This document shows positions 50,139 through 60,167 of a DNA stretch of 64,000 nucleotides, piece after piece. The translations under genes were made by a program, and so were the position numbers. Positions within the stretch are counted from its first letter, which is position 1. Each line of letters begins with the position of its first letter. This DNA comes from Haloferax elongans ATCC BAA-1513 (lineage in GTDB: Archaea; Halobacteriota; Halobacteria; Halobacteriales; Haloferacaceae), in the NCBI RefSeq assembly GCF_000336755.1, contig NZ_AOLK01000022.1, positions 132,747-196,746 on the forward strand. Reading direction: 5' to 3'. The notes beneath the pieces were generated by a model that saw only the letters and a list, made by a program, of their open reading frames with translations, was not told the DNA's origin and did not search any database.

Positions 50139-50420
50139 ATGGCTGACCTCAATCGCATCGCAAAGCGCATGTACAACATCCATCCGAAGCCGATGCGTCT
50201 CGTCGTCGGCGACGACATCGAGGGGACGTTCACCCTCGATAGTGCGGAGTTCTTCCAGACTGATTTTCAGGCCGAAGGGAGCCGCGAAGGCGACGACGCC
50301 GTCTATCGGTTTACGACGACCGAAGACAACGATGCAGTCATCGTTGGCCGACAAGACCCCGACAGCGACGGCTGGCAGATGGTCGGAAACGTCGCGTCCG
50401 TCGAGCGAATCGACTCGTAA
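50139..50420 (+). CDS. Small conserved haloarchaeal protein, unknown function
   Basis: 93 aa from ATG 50139; a GATTTATTC box at 50108-50116 lies about 27 bases upstream. Acidic, soluble, with beta-rich composition: MRLVVGDDIEGTFTLDSAEF, YRFTTTEDNDAVIVGRQD and WQMVGNVASVERIDS. The pattern suggests a small beta-barrel, possibly nucleic-acid binding. No family confirmed. Convergent with the EamA exporter. Confidence 0.6.
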   Translation: MADLNRIAKRMYNIHPKPMRLVVGDDIEGTFTLDSAEFFQTDFQAEGSREGDDAVYRFTTTEDNDAVIVGRQDPDSDGWQMVGNVASVERIDS

Positions 50421-50426
50421 GACCGT

Positions 50427-51365
50427 TTAGTCTGCTGCGTCGAGGCCGCCGTCCCCAAACCGATGTCGGAGTTCGCGGCGAATCGCGGCGCGTTTCAGCA
50501 GCACGAATCCAACGAAGATGAGTCCGAATCCACCAGCAGTTGCTGTGTTCGGAACCTCGCTCAGGAACGCCCACCCCGCGAGTGCAGCGAAAAGCGGGGC
50601 CACGTAGGAGACGAGGTTGATTTCGATTGGCCCGAGCCGTTCCAAGAGGTCGAAGTAGATGAGAAAGCCGAGCGCACTGGCTGCAATCGAGAGATAGCCG
50701 AGTGCGAGCATCGACTGCAAGTTGACCTCGACGGTCGCAAGCGACTCGCCGAGACCGAATGAGACGACGTGCATCAACAGCGCGCCGCCGAGCATCGACC
50801 ACGCTTCCATCGTCTCGATGGGCAGGTCCGAGTCGACCCGCCGGGTGAGCACTGCCCCGAGGGCGAACGCGGCCGCCGCCCCGAAGATAAGTAGCTTGGC
50901 GACGGTGCCACCCGCAAGAAGGTTCGCTGGGTCGAGTTCCGACAGCACGGCGACGCCGACGAGTCCGAGCAGCATCCCGACGATACCGAGTGCGGTCAGC
51001 CGCTCGCTCGGAAGCAGTGCACGCGCGAACCCGGTCGTGAGAATCGGGCTGAGACTCACGATGACGGCCGCAGCAGCGCTCGTCACCGTGGGGTCGTTTT
51101 GCCCGATGAACAACAGCACGTGGTAGGCGGCGATGAGGAATACGGCTCCAATCGCCACTTCAGTCCACTCTGCGCGACCCCGAGGAAGCGGTGTGTCGGT
51201 CGCATAAAGTGCGTATCCGAGCATCACGACGCCAGCCACGTCGTAGCGGAGCGCGGCGAAGAGCACTGGCGGGAAGTACGCCAATCCGGCCTTGATAGCC
51301 ATAAACGCAGAGCCCCATACGGCTGCGAGAACGACGAAGAGTCCGAGGTTGCGGTACCGTGTCAC
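50427..51365 (-). CDS. EamA/DMT-family metabolite exporter
   Basis: 312 aa from GTG 51365. Ten membrane segments in two EamA repeats (about 7-140 and 155-290). The N-terminal AAVWGSAFMAIKAGLAYFPP and the second repeat's LVSYVAPLFAALAGWAFLSE are typical of the drug/metabolite transporter superfamily. Substrate unknown, often amino acids or sugars. Convergent with the small protein gene. Confidence 0.85.
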   Translation of the reverse strand: MTRYRNLGLFVVLAAVWGSAFMAIKAGLAYFPPVLFAALRYDVAGVVMLGYALYATDTPLPRGRAEWTEVAIGAVFLIAAYHVLLFIGQNDPTVTSAAAAVIVSLSPILTTGFARALLPSERLTALGIVGMLLGLVGVAVLSELDPANLLAGGTVAKLLIFGAAAAFALGAVLTRRVDSDLPIETMEAWSMLGGALLMHVVSFGLGESLATVEVNLQSMLALGYLSIAASALGFLIYFDLLERLGPIEINLVSYVAPLFAALAGWAFLSEVPNTATAGGFGLIFVGFVLLKRAAIRRELRHRFGDGGLDAAD

Positions 51366-51464
51366 ACAGATGATGTGCTATGCGTGTGCCTGAACGTTTC
51401 GTTCTGGGGAGGTTTCGCCGGAAGATGAGCGGAGAATATCGGCGGGTTCCCCCTGCTGGAACGC

Positions 51465-52796
51465 TCAGTCGTCGGCTGAGACGGGCGCGTCCGCCGTCGT
51501 CTCGATGACTTCGACCTCGTCTGACCCTTCGTAGAGGTGGCACGCGGCCGGATGGCTCGTATCACCGACCCCCGGACGACGTATCTCACAGGGGCTTTCG
51601 AACGTTTCACGAAGCACAGTCTGTGTCTGCTCGACGTCGCCGTCAGCGAGGTGACCGAGTGCAGCGTCTACCACGCTGGCGACTGCGCCTCTGAGTTCGA
51701 CGTCGACGTGTCGAGCACGAGCTTCTTCGATGAACGCTTCCTCGTCGACTCGCTCAGGGTCGGCCGCCTCCCAGATGTGGTCCGGGTTCACGTCGCCGAC
51801 GACGAGCGCGTCGCGGAGGTCCATCACGGCCCGGTACGCCTCTTGGTCGATATTGAGGTCGCCTGGCGGGATGACCTTCGGACAGCGCGTTCGGAAGCGA
51901 CACCCGGACGGCGGGTTCCGCGGTGACGGAACGTCGCCCGAGAGTGCGTCCACGCGGCGACCCTGCTCGCCCGTCGATGGTCGCGGGACGCTCTCCAACA
52001 GCGCCTCCGTGTAGGGGTGTTTCGGCGATTCGAACAGTTCGTCCGTCGGCCCCAGTTCGACGATGTTTCCGAGGTACATCACGGCGACGCGGTCGCAGAT
52101 GTGCCGGACGACAGAGAGGTCGTGGGCGATAAACAGGTACGTCAGGCCGAATTCCGTCTGCAGGTCGTCGAGGAGGTTCAGGACTTGGGCCTGCACGCTC
52201 ACGTCCAACGCTGACACGGGTTCGTCGAGGACGATGAACTCGGGTTCGAGCGCCAGTGCGCGGGCGACACCGATACGCTGGCGCTGGCCGCCGGAGAACT
52301 CGTGTGGATAGCGGTCGAGTTGGGTCGCTGAAAGGCCGACGCGCGCCAACAGCTCACTTGCCTTGTCACGCCGCCACTCTCGTTTGGACTTGTCGCCCGG
52401 GTCGACGGGCATGTCGTGTATCCGAAGCGGTTCGGCGATGATGTCGCCGATAGTCATCCGTGGGTCGAGACTCGAAAACGGGTCTTGGAAGACGATTTGG
52501 GCCTCTTTTCGGAATGCCTTGAGTTCAGCTGAGCCCATCTCGAAGACGTTCTCGCCGTCGAACTCGACTGCCCCGCCGGTGGCCTCGCGGAGTCGCAACA
52601 ACGTCTCGCCAGTCGTCGATTTCCCGCACCCGGACTCGCCGACGAGTCCGAGCGTCTCGCCGGGTTCGATGTCGAACGAGATGCCATCGACTGCCTTGAC
52701 GCTCTGTCGCTCCCGACCGAGCAGGGTATCGACGAACGTGTCCTGCTCGTAGTAGTATTTCTGGAGGTCGCGGACGGACAGGAGTGGCTCAGTCAT
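51465..52796 (-). CDS. Oligopeptide/dipeptide ABC transporter ATP-binding protein (second ATPase)
   Basis: 443 aa. Walker [18 protein letters not shown] (about 50-66), ABC signature [16 protein letters not shown] (about 165-180), Walker [14 protein letters not shown] (about 184-196), and the oligopeptide-transporter C-terminal domain with [15 protein letters not shown], typical of OppF/DppF. A haloarchaeal C-terminal extension follows with an extra PAACHLYEG end. Starts 8 bases inside the preceding ATPase gene; GGAGGTGAT upstream of its ATG is a strong Shine-Dalgarno site. Powers peptide uptake with the other subunits. Confidence 0.93.
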   Translation of the reverse strand: MTEPLLSVRDLQKYYYEQDTFVDTLLGRERQSVKAVDGISFDIEPGETLGLVGESGCGKSTTGETLLRLREATGGAVEFDGENVFEMGSAELKAFRKEAQIVFQDPFSSLDPRMTIGDIIAEPLRIHDMPVDPGDKSKREWRRDKASELLARVGLSATQLDRYPHEFSGGQRQRIGVARALALEPEFIVLDEPVSALDVSVQAQVLNLLDDLQTEFGLTYLFIAHDLSVVRHICDRVAVMYLGNIVELGPTDELFESPKHPYTEALLESVPRPSTGEQGRRVDALSGDVPSPRNPPSGCRFRTRCPKVIPPGDLNIDQEAYRAVMDLRDALVVGDVNPDHIWEAADPERVDEEAFIEEARARHVDVELRGAVASVVDAALGHLADGDVEQTQTVLRETFESPCEIRRPGVGDTSHPAACHLYEGSDEVEVIETTADAPVSADD

Positions 52797-53955
52797 CGGC
52801 CATCACCTCCTGCTCCAGTGCGTCTGCTTCGTCGTACTCGCGTTCGGCCAGGACACAGCGAACGCTGTGGCGGCCGTCGAGGTCGTACTCTGGGATGCGT
52901 GTCATACAGTCTGTCATCGCTTTCGGGCAGCGGTCCGCGAAGTAGCACGCGTTGGGCATCTCTGATTCGAGGAGACTCGGAACGTTGCCAGTGATAGGTT
53001 CGAGACGGTCCGAGGGGTCGTCGATGTCCGGAACAGACCCCAGTAGGCCCTGCGTGTACGGGTGGACCGGATTCTCGAAGATGTCGCCGAGTGGCCCCCG
53101 CTCGACGATTTCTCCGGCGTACATGACGCCGACGCGGTCGCACATCCGGGCGATGACGCCCAAGTTGTGCGTAATCATCAGGATGCTCATGCCCTCCTGT
53201 TCTTGCAGGTCGCGCAGGAGGTTGAGAATCTGCGCTTGAATCGTCACGTCGAGCGCAGTCGTCGGTTCGTCGGCGACAAGAATGTCCGGTTCGCCCGCGA
53301 GCGCCTGTGCAATCATCGCCCGCTGGAGCATCCCACCGGAGAACTGGTGTGGGTACTCCTCGGCACGGTCTTCGGGGTCTGGAATTCCGACTTGGTCGAG
53401 CAATTCGACCGCACGGTCCATGCTCTTGTTCGAGACGTAGTCTCGGTTGGGCAGGAACGTATCGAGGATGGCAGACCCGAGTCCGTAGCCTTGTGTTCGC
53501 GAGCGCGTGCGCCGCGGGTTGGCGCGGGCGCGACGCTGTACCTCGACCGCCTCGGCGATTTGCTCGCCGACGGTAATCGAGGGGTTGAAACTGCTCATGG
53601 CGTCCTGGAAAATCATGCTGAACGACGGCCCGCGAAGCGACCGACGGACTCCCTTGGGGAGACGGCGCACGTCGACGAAGTCGCCGTCGACCGCTTCGGG
53701 CCTCGACCCGCGGAACTCCTCGGCGAGGTCGGCGTTTCGGTACCAGACCTCGCCGCCGGTCACGCGGCCGGGTGAGTCGATGAGGTCGATAACCGACAAC
53801 GCAGTCACCGACTTCCCCGACCCGGACTCGCCGACGATGCCGAATATCTCACCGTCTTCGACGTCGAACGTGACCGAATCGACGGCGTTGACTTTCCCCT
53901 CTTCGGTGAAGAAGCTGGTCGAGAGGTCGCGAATCTTGAGGATGGGTTCGGCCAT
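52789..53955 (-). CDS. Oligopeptide/dipeptide ABC transporter ATP-binding protein (first ATPase)
   Basis: 388 aa from ATG 53955, chosen over GTG 53964 because GGAGGTG lies 6 bases before this ATG. Walker [18 protein letters not shown] (about 36-52), signature [16 protein letters not shown] (about 212-227), Walker [14 protein letters not shown] (about 231-243), and [14 protein letters not shown] near the C-terminus, as in OppD/DppD. A long insertion after the Q-loop (residues about 150-185, [15 protein letters not shown]) is unusual for the family. Next to the permease gene it starts one base after that stop. Confidence 0.93.
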   Translation of the reverse strand: MAEPILKIRDLSTSFFTEEGKVNAVDSVTFDVEDGEIFGIVGESGSGKSVTALSVIDLIDSPGRVTGGEVWYRNADLAEEFRGSRPEAVDGDFVDVRRLPKGVRRSLRGPSFSMIFQDAMSSFNPSITVGEQIAEAVEVQRRARANPRRTRSRTQGYGLGSAILDTFLPNRDYVSNKSMDRAVELLDQVGIPDPEDRAEEYPHQFSGGMLQRAMIAQALAGEPDILVADEPTTALDVTIQAQILNLLRDLQEQEGMSILMITHNLGVIARMCDRVGVMYAGEIVERGPLGDIFENPVHPYTQGLLGSVPDIDDPSDRLEPITGNVPSLLESEMPNACYFADRCPKAMTDCMTRIPEYDLDGRHSVRCVLAEREYDEADALEQEVMADD

Positions 53956-53956
53956 C

Positions 53957-55021
53957 TCAGACACCTCCCTCGCCTTCGATGCCGGGGTCGAGCGCGTCGC
54001 GGAGCCAGTCGCCGACGAGGTTGAGGCCGACGACGGTAATCACGATTGCCAGCCCCGGTATCGTCGAAATCCACCACGCAGTGGACTGGTACTGGCGACC
54101 CAGTGCAATGTCGAAGCCCCACGACACGTCGGCCCCGGAGAATCCGAGGAACGACAGCGCGGATTCGAGCAGGATGATAGCCGCCACCTGAATCGTCGCG
54201 AGGACGAGAATCGGCGTGATGGCGTTCGGGAGGACGTGTCGAAGCACGGTCCACCCGTCGCTCGCGCCGAGTGCGCGTGCGGCCTTCACGTACTCTTCTT
54301 CGCGTATCGAGAGCGCTTCGCCGCGCGCGACGCGGGCGAACCACACCCAGTTGACGAGCGCGACGACGACGATAACGGTCCCCGGTAAGACCACCGTGTC
54401 CGGCATCCCCGTGGTGAATCCGAGCGCGGACCGGAACGCGGGTGCGAGTCCGGTTACGACGAACGGGTCGGGGATGGGTGCTTGCGCTTGGCCCCAGACG
54501 CCAACGAGGGCGATAGCGAGGACGAGCGAGGGGAACGCCAACATGATGTCGGCGCTCCGCATCAACACGTCGTCGACGCGCCCCCGGTAATACCCCGCTG
54601 TCAGCCCGACGAGGACGCCGATGAGAGCGGCCAACGAGGTTCCGAAGATGCCGACGAGGATGGACGTTCGCGCGCCGTAGATGACGCGTGAGAGGATGTC
54701 TCTGCCGTTCCCGTCGGTCCCGAGCGGATGGGCCGCGGTCGCGTTCGTGTAGACGGTTCGCTCTTCGGTGACGACCTCACCGCCTTCGATGACGACGCTC
54801 CCGTTTTCCATCTTGGTCACCTCCCTCGTCTCGGCAGTACTGAAGCCGACTGGCGGGAGACGTGCTTCGTCGAGGTTCTGTTTGCCCGGGCTATACGGCG
54901 AGATGAACGGCGCGAAGACTGCCATCAAGAGGATGAAGACGACGACGACGATGCCAATCTTCGCGAGAAGGCTCCGCCTGAGTTCGCGGCGGAGATTCCT
55001 GAGTGTGCGTTCCGATATCAT
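53957..55021 (-). CDS. Oligopeptide/dipeptide ABC transporter permease (DppC type)
   Basis: 354 aa from ATG 55021; the frame is open 21 codons further upstream, but MISERTLRNLRRELRRSL is the expected start. One N-terminal membrane segment (AKIGIVVVVFILLMAVFAPF), a periplasmic-side insertion (about 60-105), and five more membrane segments. The EAA loop reads EEYVKAARALGASDGW (about 255-270), the contact site with the ATPase. Pairs with the DppB-type permease. Confidence 0.92.
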   Translation of the reverse strand: MISERTLRNLRRELRRSLLAKIGIVVVVFILLMAVFAPFISPYSPGKQNLDEARLPPVGFSTAETREVTKMENGSVVIEGGEVVTEERTVYTNATAAHPLGTDGNGRDILSRVIYGARTSILVGIFGTSLAALIGVLVGLTAGYYRGRVDDVLMRSADIMLAFPSLVLAIALVGVWGQAQAPIPDPFVVTGLAPAFRSALGFTTGMPDTVVLPGTVIVVVALVNWVWFARVARGEALSIREEEYVKAARALGASDGWTVLRHVLPNAITPILVLATIQVAAIILLESALSFLGFSGADVSWGFDIALGRQYQSTAWWISTIPGLAIVITVVGLNLVGDWLRDALDPGIEGEGGV

Positions 55022-55037
55022 CGATAGACGACGTGGT

Positions 55038-56036
55038 TCAATCGTATGCCACCTGTGGGTTGACGTACGCGTAGAGCGCGTCAACGAGGATGTTCACGAG
55101 GACGAAGCCGACAGCCACGACGATGAGCGACCCCTGAAGGACCGGCCAATCGCGCGCGTTGATGCTGTTGATAATCAACGTCCCCAATCCCGGCCACGCG
55201 AAGACGGCCTCCGTGATGACGGCCCCGCCAATGAGGGTGCCGAGTTGGAGGCCAATGACGGTAATGACCGGGATGAGTGTGTTCCGAAGTGCGTGTTTGT
55301 ACCGCACGAGCGTCTCGGGAAGCCCCTTCGCACGCGACGCCCGAACGTAGGTTTGCCCGAGTTGGTCGAGCATCCCACTGCGGGTGAGTCGCGTGATGAG
55401 CGCCGTGAAGTACGTCCCGAGCGTGACTGCGGGCAACGTGATGTGCCATAGCCACGTCGTCAGCCCATTGACCGCCTCGCCGAGACTCCCGCTCACGAAG
55501 AGCAGCACAATCCCGTCGACACCGATAGGTCGCTGACTCGTCGGGAACAGGTCGAACTGCACCGCGAGGACGATGATGAGCATCACGCCCAACCAGAAGT
55601 TCGGCGTGCTAATGCCGACCAGCGAGAACACCGTCGCCCCGTAATCGGCGGGCTGGTGTCGGCGCGTTGCCGAGATGACACCGAGGGGGATGGCGATGAC
55701 GATTGCGACGATGGTCGCCGCGATAGCGAGTTCGAGCGTGGCTGGCAGCTTCGCGAGCACGCGCGCCGCGACCGGGGTGCGAGTCACGAGCGAGTTGCCG
55801 AGTTCACCGAGCGGGATACCCGAGATGAAGTCCCAATACTGGACGTAGAGGGGTTCGTTCAGCCCGAGTTCGGCGATGACCTCAGCTCTGACCTCCGGGT
55901 CGACGTCCGGCGGTAACAGGACGTTCGCCGGGTCGCCGGGGGAGATAAACCGCAGTCCGAAGACCACGGTGATGACCCCCCAGATGACGAACAGCCCTTG
56001 CAGCGAGCGCTTGACGAGGAACCTCGACAGTGACAT
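55038..56036 (-). CDS. Oligopeptide/dipeptide ABC transporter permease (DppB type)
   Basis: 332 aa with six membrane segments. The N-terminal signature RSLQGLFVIWGVITVVFGLR and RFISPGDPANVLL (about 28-40) are typical of DppB/OppB, and the EAA loop reads TYVRASRAKGLPETLV (about 222-237). Begins 3 bases after the binding-protein stop. Imports di- or oligopeptides across the membrane with the DppC-type subunit. Confidence 0.93.
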   Translation of the reverse strand: MSLSRFLVKRSLQGLFVIWGVITVVFGLRFISPGDPANVLLPPDVDPEVRAEVIAELGLNEPLYVQYWDFISGIPLGELGNSLVTRTPVAARVLAKLPATLELAIAATIVAIVIAIPLGVISATRRHQPADYGATVFSLVGISTPNFWLGVMLIIVLAVQFDLFPTSQRPIGVDGIVLLFVSGSLGEAVNGLTTWLWHITLPAVTLGTYFTALITRLTRSGMLDQLGQTYVRASRAKGLPETLVRYKHALRNTLIPVITVIGLQLGTLIGGAVITEAVFAWPGLGTLIINSINARDWPVLQGSLIVVAVGFVLVNILVDALYAYVNPQVAYD

Positions 56037-56039
56037 TGA

Positions 56040-57665
56040 CTACTTCAGGCTCATCGCGTAGGCGTCGATGCGCTCGTCGGAGCGGGCTTCCCAGGCGATA
56101 GCGTCGTTGACACCGTAGACGCTGAACTGCTGGTTCAGGAATATCCACGGGCACTGTTCGTGCGCCATCGCGTTGGCCTCCTGAAGCGTGGCGTCGCGGG
56201 CGTCTCCGGTCTGTGTCCCGGCATCTTCGAGGAGGGCGTCGAACTCCTCGTTTTGCCACGTGGTGAGCGTCCCGTCCGAAGCGAGCAGCGCCTGCATGAC
56301 GAGGCCACCGTCGAACGTTGCTTCACCCCACCCAATGAGGAACCAAGGCGGTCGCGCCTCGATGGACCCCGCGAGGAGTTCGTCGACGAGCGACCCGAAG
56401 TCGCGCTGGCGAACCGTGGCTGTGACGTTCGGTAGTTCGTCGATGTAGCCCGCGACTGCTTGCGCGATTTCGAGGTCCTTCAGGTAGCGCCCGACGGGCG
56501 TGTGAAGCTCGATTTCGGCACCGGCGAACCCGGAGTCTTCGACCAGTTGCTCGGCTTGGTCGGGGTCGTACGGGTAGGGGTCGAGGTCGGCATTGTGGCC
56601 GACGAACTCGGGGAGCGTCGGCTGACTCGTCTGCGCACCGAAGCCGCCGAGAACGTTCTGGACGATGCTTTCGAGGTCGATAGCGTAGTTCATCGCCTGC
56701 CGGAATTCGACCGACGTGAACGGTTCCACGTCGAAGCGCATCGCGTTGTAGATAATGCGTGTCGACGGTGCGGCAGCAACCCGAGCGTTCTCGGAGTTGT
56801 TGACGCGTTGGACCTCCTGCGGCGGGACGTTGACGACAACGTCTGTCTCGCCCTGGAGAAGTTGATTGACGCGGGTACTCGCTTCCGATGCGGCGCGGAA
56901 GGTGAGTGTGTCGACGGCGGCGGGGTCCTGCCAGTAGTCTTCGTACGCCGTGAGGACGACTTCCTCGTCTTCGGTGTACGAACTGAGTTGGAACGGACCG
57001 GTCCCGTTCATCTGCTGGCCGACTTCGGCCTTGCTGCGCTCTTCGACCCACGACTGCTGCATCACGTCGAGATAGGTCGCGAACTCAGAGAACACGATGG
57101 GGTTCAGCCCGTCGTTGGTCACTTTGACGGCCATCTCGCCCTCGATAGCCTCCGCGCCGGTGACGCCAGCGAGCTGGTCACTCTGCGGGCTCGCGAAGCC
57201 GACTTCCTCGTCGACGACGCGGTTGATACTGTACGCGACGTCTTCGGGCGTGAGTTCGTCGCCGTTGTGGAACGTGACGCCCTCGCGTAGGTCGAACCGA
57301 ACCGCGTTCTCGCCCTCGATTCGCTCGTAGTTCGTCGCGAGCGCTTCTTGCATCGCACCGGCCGCATCACGAGTGAGCACGCCCTCGTAGGCGTGGAGGA
57401 CCACGATGTCGGTCGGCGTCTCACGGTGGTCGTGCGGGTCGAGACCCGAGGGCATCTGGCCCTGCGTAATCGTCACGTCGAACGACTCCTGCGACGGCGT
57501 CGGCGTCTCTCCGGTCGTGGTTGTCATCCCCCCGTCGTCTTCCGTGGTGGTGGTCGTCTCTTCGCCGCCACCGCCGGCGCACCCAGCGATTGCGGCAGAA
57601 GCTGCCGCGCCACCAGCCAGTGTGAGGTATTTCCGTCTGCCAATGTGTGGGTTGTTATCAGTCAT
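56040..57665 (-). CDS. ABC transporter substrate-binding lipoprotein, peptide/nickel type
   Basis: 541 aa from ATG 57665; an excellent GGTTATAAG box lies 27 bases upstream, so this is the operon promoter and a leaderless start. The N-terminus has the twin-arginine motif RRKYLTLAGG and the lipobox AAIAGC (Cys near residue 29), so it is a Tat-exported lipoprotein, as usual for haloarchaeal binding proteins. A Thr/Glu-rich linker follows, then the SBP_bac_5 domain, with DVAYSINRVVDEEVGF (about 142-157) and GWGEATFDGG (about 436-445). First gene of the five-gene operon. Confidence 0.93.
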   Translation of the reverse strand: MTDNNPHIGRRKYLTLAGGAAASAAIAGCAGGGGEETTTTTEDDGGMTTTTGETPTPSQESFDVTITQGQMPSGLDPHDHRETPTDIVVLHAYEGVLTRDAAGAMQEALATNYERIEGENAVRFDLREGVTFHNGDELTPEDVAYSINRVVDEEVGFASPQSDQLAGVTGAEAIEGEMAVKVTNDGLNPIVFSEFATYLDVMQQSWVEERSKAEVGQQMNGTGPFQLSSYTEDEEVVLTAYEDYWQDPAAVDTLTFRAASEASTRVNQLLQGETDVVVNVPPQEVQRVNNSENARVAAAPSTRIIYNAMRFDVEPFTSVEFRQAMNYAIDLESIVQNVLGGFGAQTSQPTLPEFVGHNADLDPYPYDPDQAEQLVEDSGFAGAEIELHTPVGRYLKDLEIAQAVAGYIDELPNVTATVRQRDFGSLVDELLAGSIEARPPWFLIGWGEATFDGGLVMQALLASDGTLTTWQNEEFDALLEDAGTQTGDARDATLQEANAMAHEQCPWIFLNQQFSVYGVNDAIAWEARSDERIDAYAMSLK

Positions 57666-57687
57666 CGAAGGAAAAATGTCGCCGTCG

Positions 57688-57697
57688 TTCTTATAAC
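57688..57697 (-). promoter_or_regulatory. TATA box of the peptide ABC operon
   Basis: GGTTATAAGA on the minus strand, about 27 bases before the binding-protein ATG. This single strong promoter heads the five genes; internal genes rely on Shine-Dalgarno sites or coupling. Confidence 0.65.
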
Positions 57698-57817
57698 CAT
57701 TGCCTGTTTCGACCCCCATCCAGCGCAGCGACTCTATATATTGGTACCTTATAACATAGAGTTAGACCGACACAAACCCGGGGTACGCTTATTATCCTCC
57801 ATAGCAGAAGATTCGGT

Positions 57818-58450
57818 ATGGCCGTGACCGGCCGTCCCACACTCAGGGACTTGTTCGACGAGTCGCCCACGCCTCACATCGCGCACCCGCCGTGGACGCA
57901 TCGGCGTCACTTCTACGTCGCGACGGACGGGTCGTACCGCCCGAACTCCGGTGGACTCGGTGTGGTAATCGAAACCCGCGATGGCGAACGAGTGACCCGA
58001 CTCTCGCTTCCCGACGTGGCTCCAGACAACAACGTCTCGGAGTATCGCGCACTTCACCTCGGACTCGACGTGCTCGCTCATCGAGCGCCGCCCGGGGCCC
58101 GCGTTGGCGTCCTCGTCGACCTCGACGACCTGGCTGCAAACGTGAACAACGCCGTACTCGCGTCGGACCACCCCGACTGGAAACCGCCGAAGCCAATCAG
58201 CGTCCCCGCCGGAAGCGAATACCACTGGCGCGGGATTCGAGCCCGCATCGCGGGCTTCGAGGAGGTTCGCGCCGCGAGTATCGACGGGAGAGAGAACCCG
58301 GCGCATCCGTTGGCGAACTCACCAAACGAGTACAAACACGTCAACGAGCAACCGGACCGGTGTGTCCTCCCGGACCCCCTCGGCTTCGAATCGGAGCAGG
58401 ATGCGAGCTACCTCCCACCCTCCCGATTCGAAGGGCAGGCAGGCGACTAA
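57818..58450 (+). CDS. Ribonuclease H-like protein (RNase HI type)
   Basis: 210 aa from ATG 57818, 28 bases after a GCTTATTATC box. The RNase H active site is visible: first Asp in YVATDGSYRPNSGGLGV (about 33-49), the Glu in NNVSEYRALHLGLD (about 71-84), and the Asp in GVLVDLDDLAANVN (about 96-109). The terminal Asp cannot be fixed with confidence. A haloarchaeal tail with PPSRFEGQAGD ends it. It would cleave RNA in RNA-DNA hybrids if active. No other gene is linked. Confidence 0.75.
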   Translation: MAVTGRPTLRDLFDESPTPHIAHPPWTHRRHFYVATDGSYRPNSGGLGVVIETRDGERVTRLSLPDVAPDNNVSEYRALHLGLDVLAHRAPPGARVGVLVDLDDLAANVNNAVLASDHPDWKPPKPISVPAGSEYHWRGIRARIAGFEEVRAASIDGRENPAHPLANSPNEYKHVNEQPDRCVLPDPLGFESEQDASYLPPSRFEGQAGD

Positions 58451-58480
58451 GTCCCGAACGAACGCCCCTCAACTCCCGGC

Positions 58481-58498
58481 GCGGGTGACCTCACCCGC
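58481..58498. terminator. Perfect hairpin between convergent genes
   Basis: GCGGGTGA-CC-TCACCCGC, 30 bases after the RNase H stop. No T-run follows, so a terminator role is a guess. Confidence 0.35.
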
Positions 58499-58557
58499 AC
58501 CCTCGCTATGGGTCAGTCTCGCGCTCGCGGGACGTACATGAGGGCCCACCCTCGCTC

Positions 58558-59334
58558 TCAGAGCCCAATCCCACGCGTCGTCAACCGGAGTCCGATGAGC
58601 GCGAGCAGGCCCATCGTCGCGGCCTGCTGGGACGACTGCGGAATTTTCGGTCGCACCCATTTTCCCGCCTGTACTCCAACCAATCCCGGCAGTGAAGCCA
58701 CCGCAGACAGCGCTAACAGGTCGGTCCCACCGAACAACCCGAGCCACGCCGCCAGGACCACACGAACCGTCGAGATACCGAGGAATATCAGCGCGACGAC
58801 GCCGACGAACGTCGAGCGGTCGAGTCGGAGGCTCTGAAGGTACGCGACGACCTGTACGCCCACGTTGCTCGCGCCGAAGACAACCCCTGAGACGAGACCG
58901 AGCGCCGCTTTCATGCCCGACCCCTCGGTGAAGCAGACCTCTCGGAACCGGTCCTCGCCCGGAATCGGCACCCACGGTTGCGAGAAAGCGACGTAGACGA
59001 GGACGAACACACCGAGCGCGAGGGTCAACGGCCCGGTCGGAATCGCCGACAGGAGTACCATCCCGACGACGGTGCCGACGGCCGCCGCAGCGACGTAGGG
59101 CCAAAAGCGGCGCACACAAGATTGCAGGCTCGACCGGTCGAGTTCGCGCACGAGAGAGACGTTACCGGCGAGTATCGGGAGAATCATCACGACAACCGCC
59201 AGTTGCGGGCCAATCGTCGCTGCGAGTAGTGCCGTGCCGACGACAGAGAACCCGAATCCGTTGACACCGGTGACGAAGCCACCGAACGCGACGATGCCGA
59301 AGACGAGCGCGGCGGTGGCCAGTGTGACCTCCAT
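58558..59334 (-). CDS. TauE/SafE-family (TSUP) membrane transporter
   Basis: 258 aa with eight membrane segments in two halves. N-terminal AFGGFVTGVNGFGFSVVGTA (about 17-36) and the C-terminal half's ALGLVSGVVFGASNVGVQ (about 141-158) are the two repeats of the TSUP signature. Proposed to export sulfite or small organic sulfonates; substrate here unknown. Divergent from the next gene. Confidence 0.85.
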   Translation of the reverse strand: MEVTLATAALVFGIVAFGGFVTGVNGFGFSVVGTALLAATIGPQLAVVVMILPILAGNVSLVRELDRSSLQSCVRRFWPYVAAAAVGTVVGMVLLSAIPTGPLTLALGVFVLVYVAFSQPWVPIPGEDRFREVCFTEGSGMKAALGLVSGVVFGASNVGVQVVAYLQSLRLDRSTFVGVVALIFLGISTVRVVLAAWLGLFGGTDLLALSAVASLPGLVGVQAGKWVRPKIPQSSQQAATMGLLALIGLRLTTRGIGL

Positions 59335-59462
59335 AGGACGACTCTCGGAAGAGACGGGTATGAATCTGCGTCCCGAGTGCGCCTGCTGTACAGGGGCGCT
59401 CCGTCACGAACGGGAACTCCCCCCGGCACAAAGTTGACAACGAAGTGTGACGACTGGCGCTC

Positions 59463-60149
59463 ATGGACGCGACGGAAACTGGTGAGTCGTTCGACCCACG
59501 CGGCCTCGGTCTGTCCCCGCTCGCCGCGACGCTCAGGTGTCGAGCACCGGACGTCGCCGTCAGTAGTCTCGTCGCATCGGCGGTCGTCTTCGCGCTCGTC
59601 TCCGACCCGGGGTATCTCTCGCCAACTGCGGAACTCGGACGCGACGTACTGGGCGCGTCTTCGGACCTCCTCGTCCGCGGAGAACTGGCCGTCCTCGTGG
59701 GCGTCTTCACAGGCGGTGTGCACCTCATCTCGCTGACTGGCCGCGACTCCAGTGTCTCCCTTCGAACTGCTGTGCCCCATCTCGTCGCCGCCGCGGTCTT
59801 GTTCGTCGCCGGTGTCGGACTCGCGTGGCTCGCCACGCCGACGCTCGTCGATATCCTCGCCGATGCGGACCGTATCGCGCTCTCGGCCCAACAGGCGGTG
59901 CTCGAACTCGAACTATTCTTCCCCGTCGCTGTCGGACTCGGTGCGGCCATCCCACCGCTTTTGGTCGGGTTAGTCCGGGCAAATGCACTCTGGTCTCGAC
60001 TCGGCGGTCGAACCAGTGGTGTGGCGCTGCTTTTCATCGTCGCCTTCGCCGCGTTCTTCTCGCCGCCGGACCCGACGACGTTCGCCCTCTATGCGGCCCC
60101 GCCGCTCGCTGGCGTCGCTGTCGCTGTTGCGTGGGTCGACTTTCGATAG
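59463..60149 (+). CDS. TatC-like membrane protein, divergent
   Basis: 228 aa with five or six membrane segments. The C-terminal part FAAFFSPPDPTTFALYAAPP (about 197-216) closely resembles the conserved TatC element between its last two membrane helices, and the preceding VALLFIVA helix fits as well. The N-terminal half has no TatC motif I can recognise, and the Glu-containing segment that binds the twin-arginine signal is absent. I read it as a diverged TatC relative or a haloarchaeal paralogue; the genuine TatC must be elsewhere, since this one looks incomplete. Confidence 0.5.
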   Translation: MDATETGESFDPRGLGLSPLAATLRCRAPDVAVSSLVASAVVFALVSDPGYLSPTAELGRDVLGASSDLLVRGELAVLVGVFTGGVHLISLTGRDSSVSLRTAVPHLVAAAVLFVAGVGLAWLATPTLVDILADADRIALSAQQAVLELELFFPVAVGLGAAIPPLLVGLVRANALWSRLGGRTSGVALLFIVAFAAFFSPPDPTTFALYAAPPLAGVAVAVAWVDFR

Positions 60150-60167
60150 AAGTTGGAAAACGGGTGC

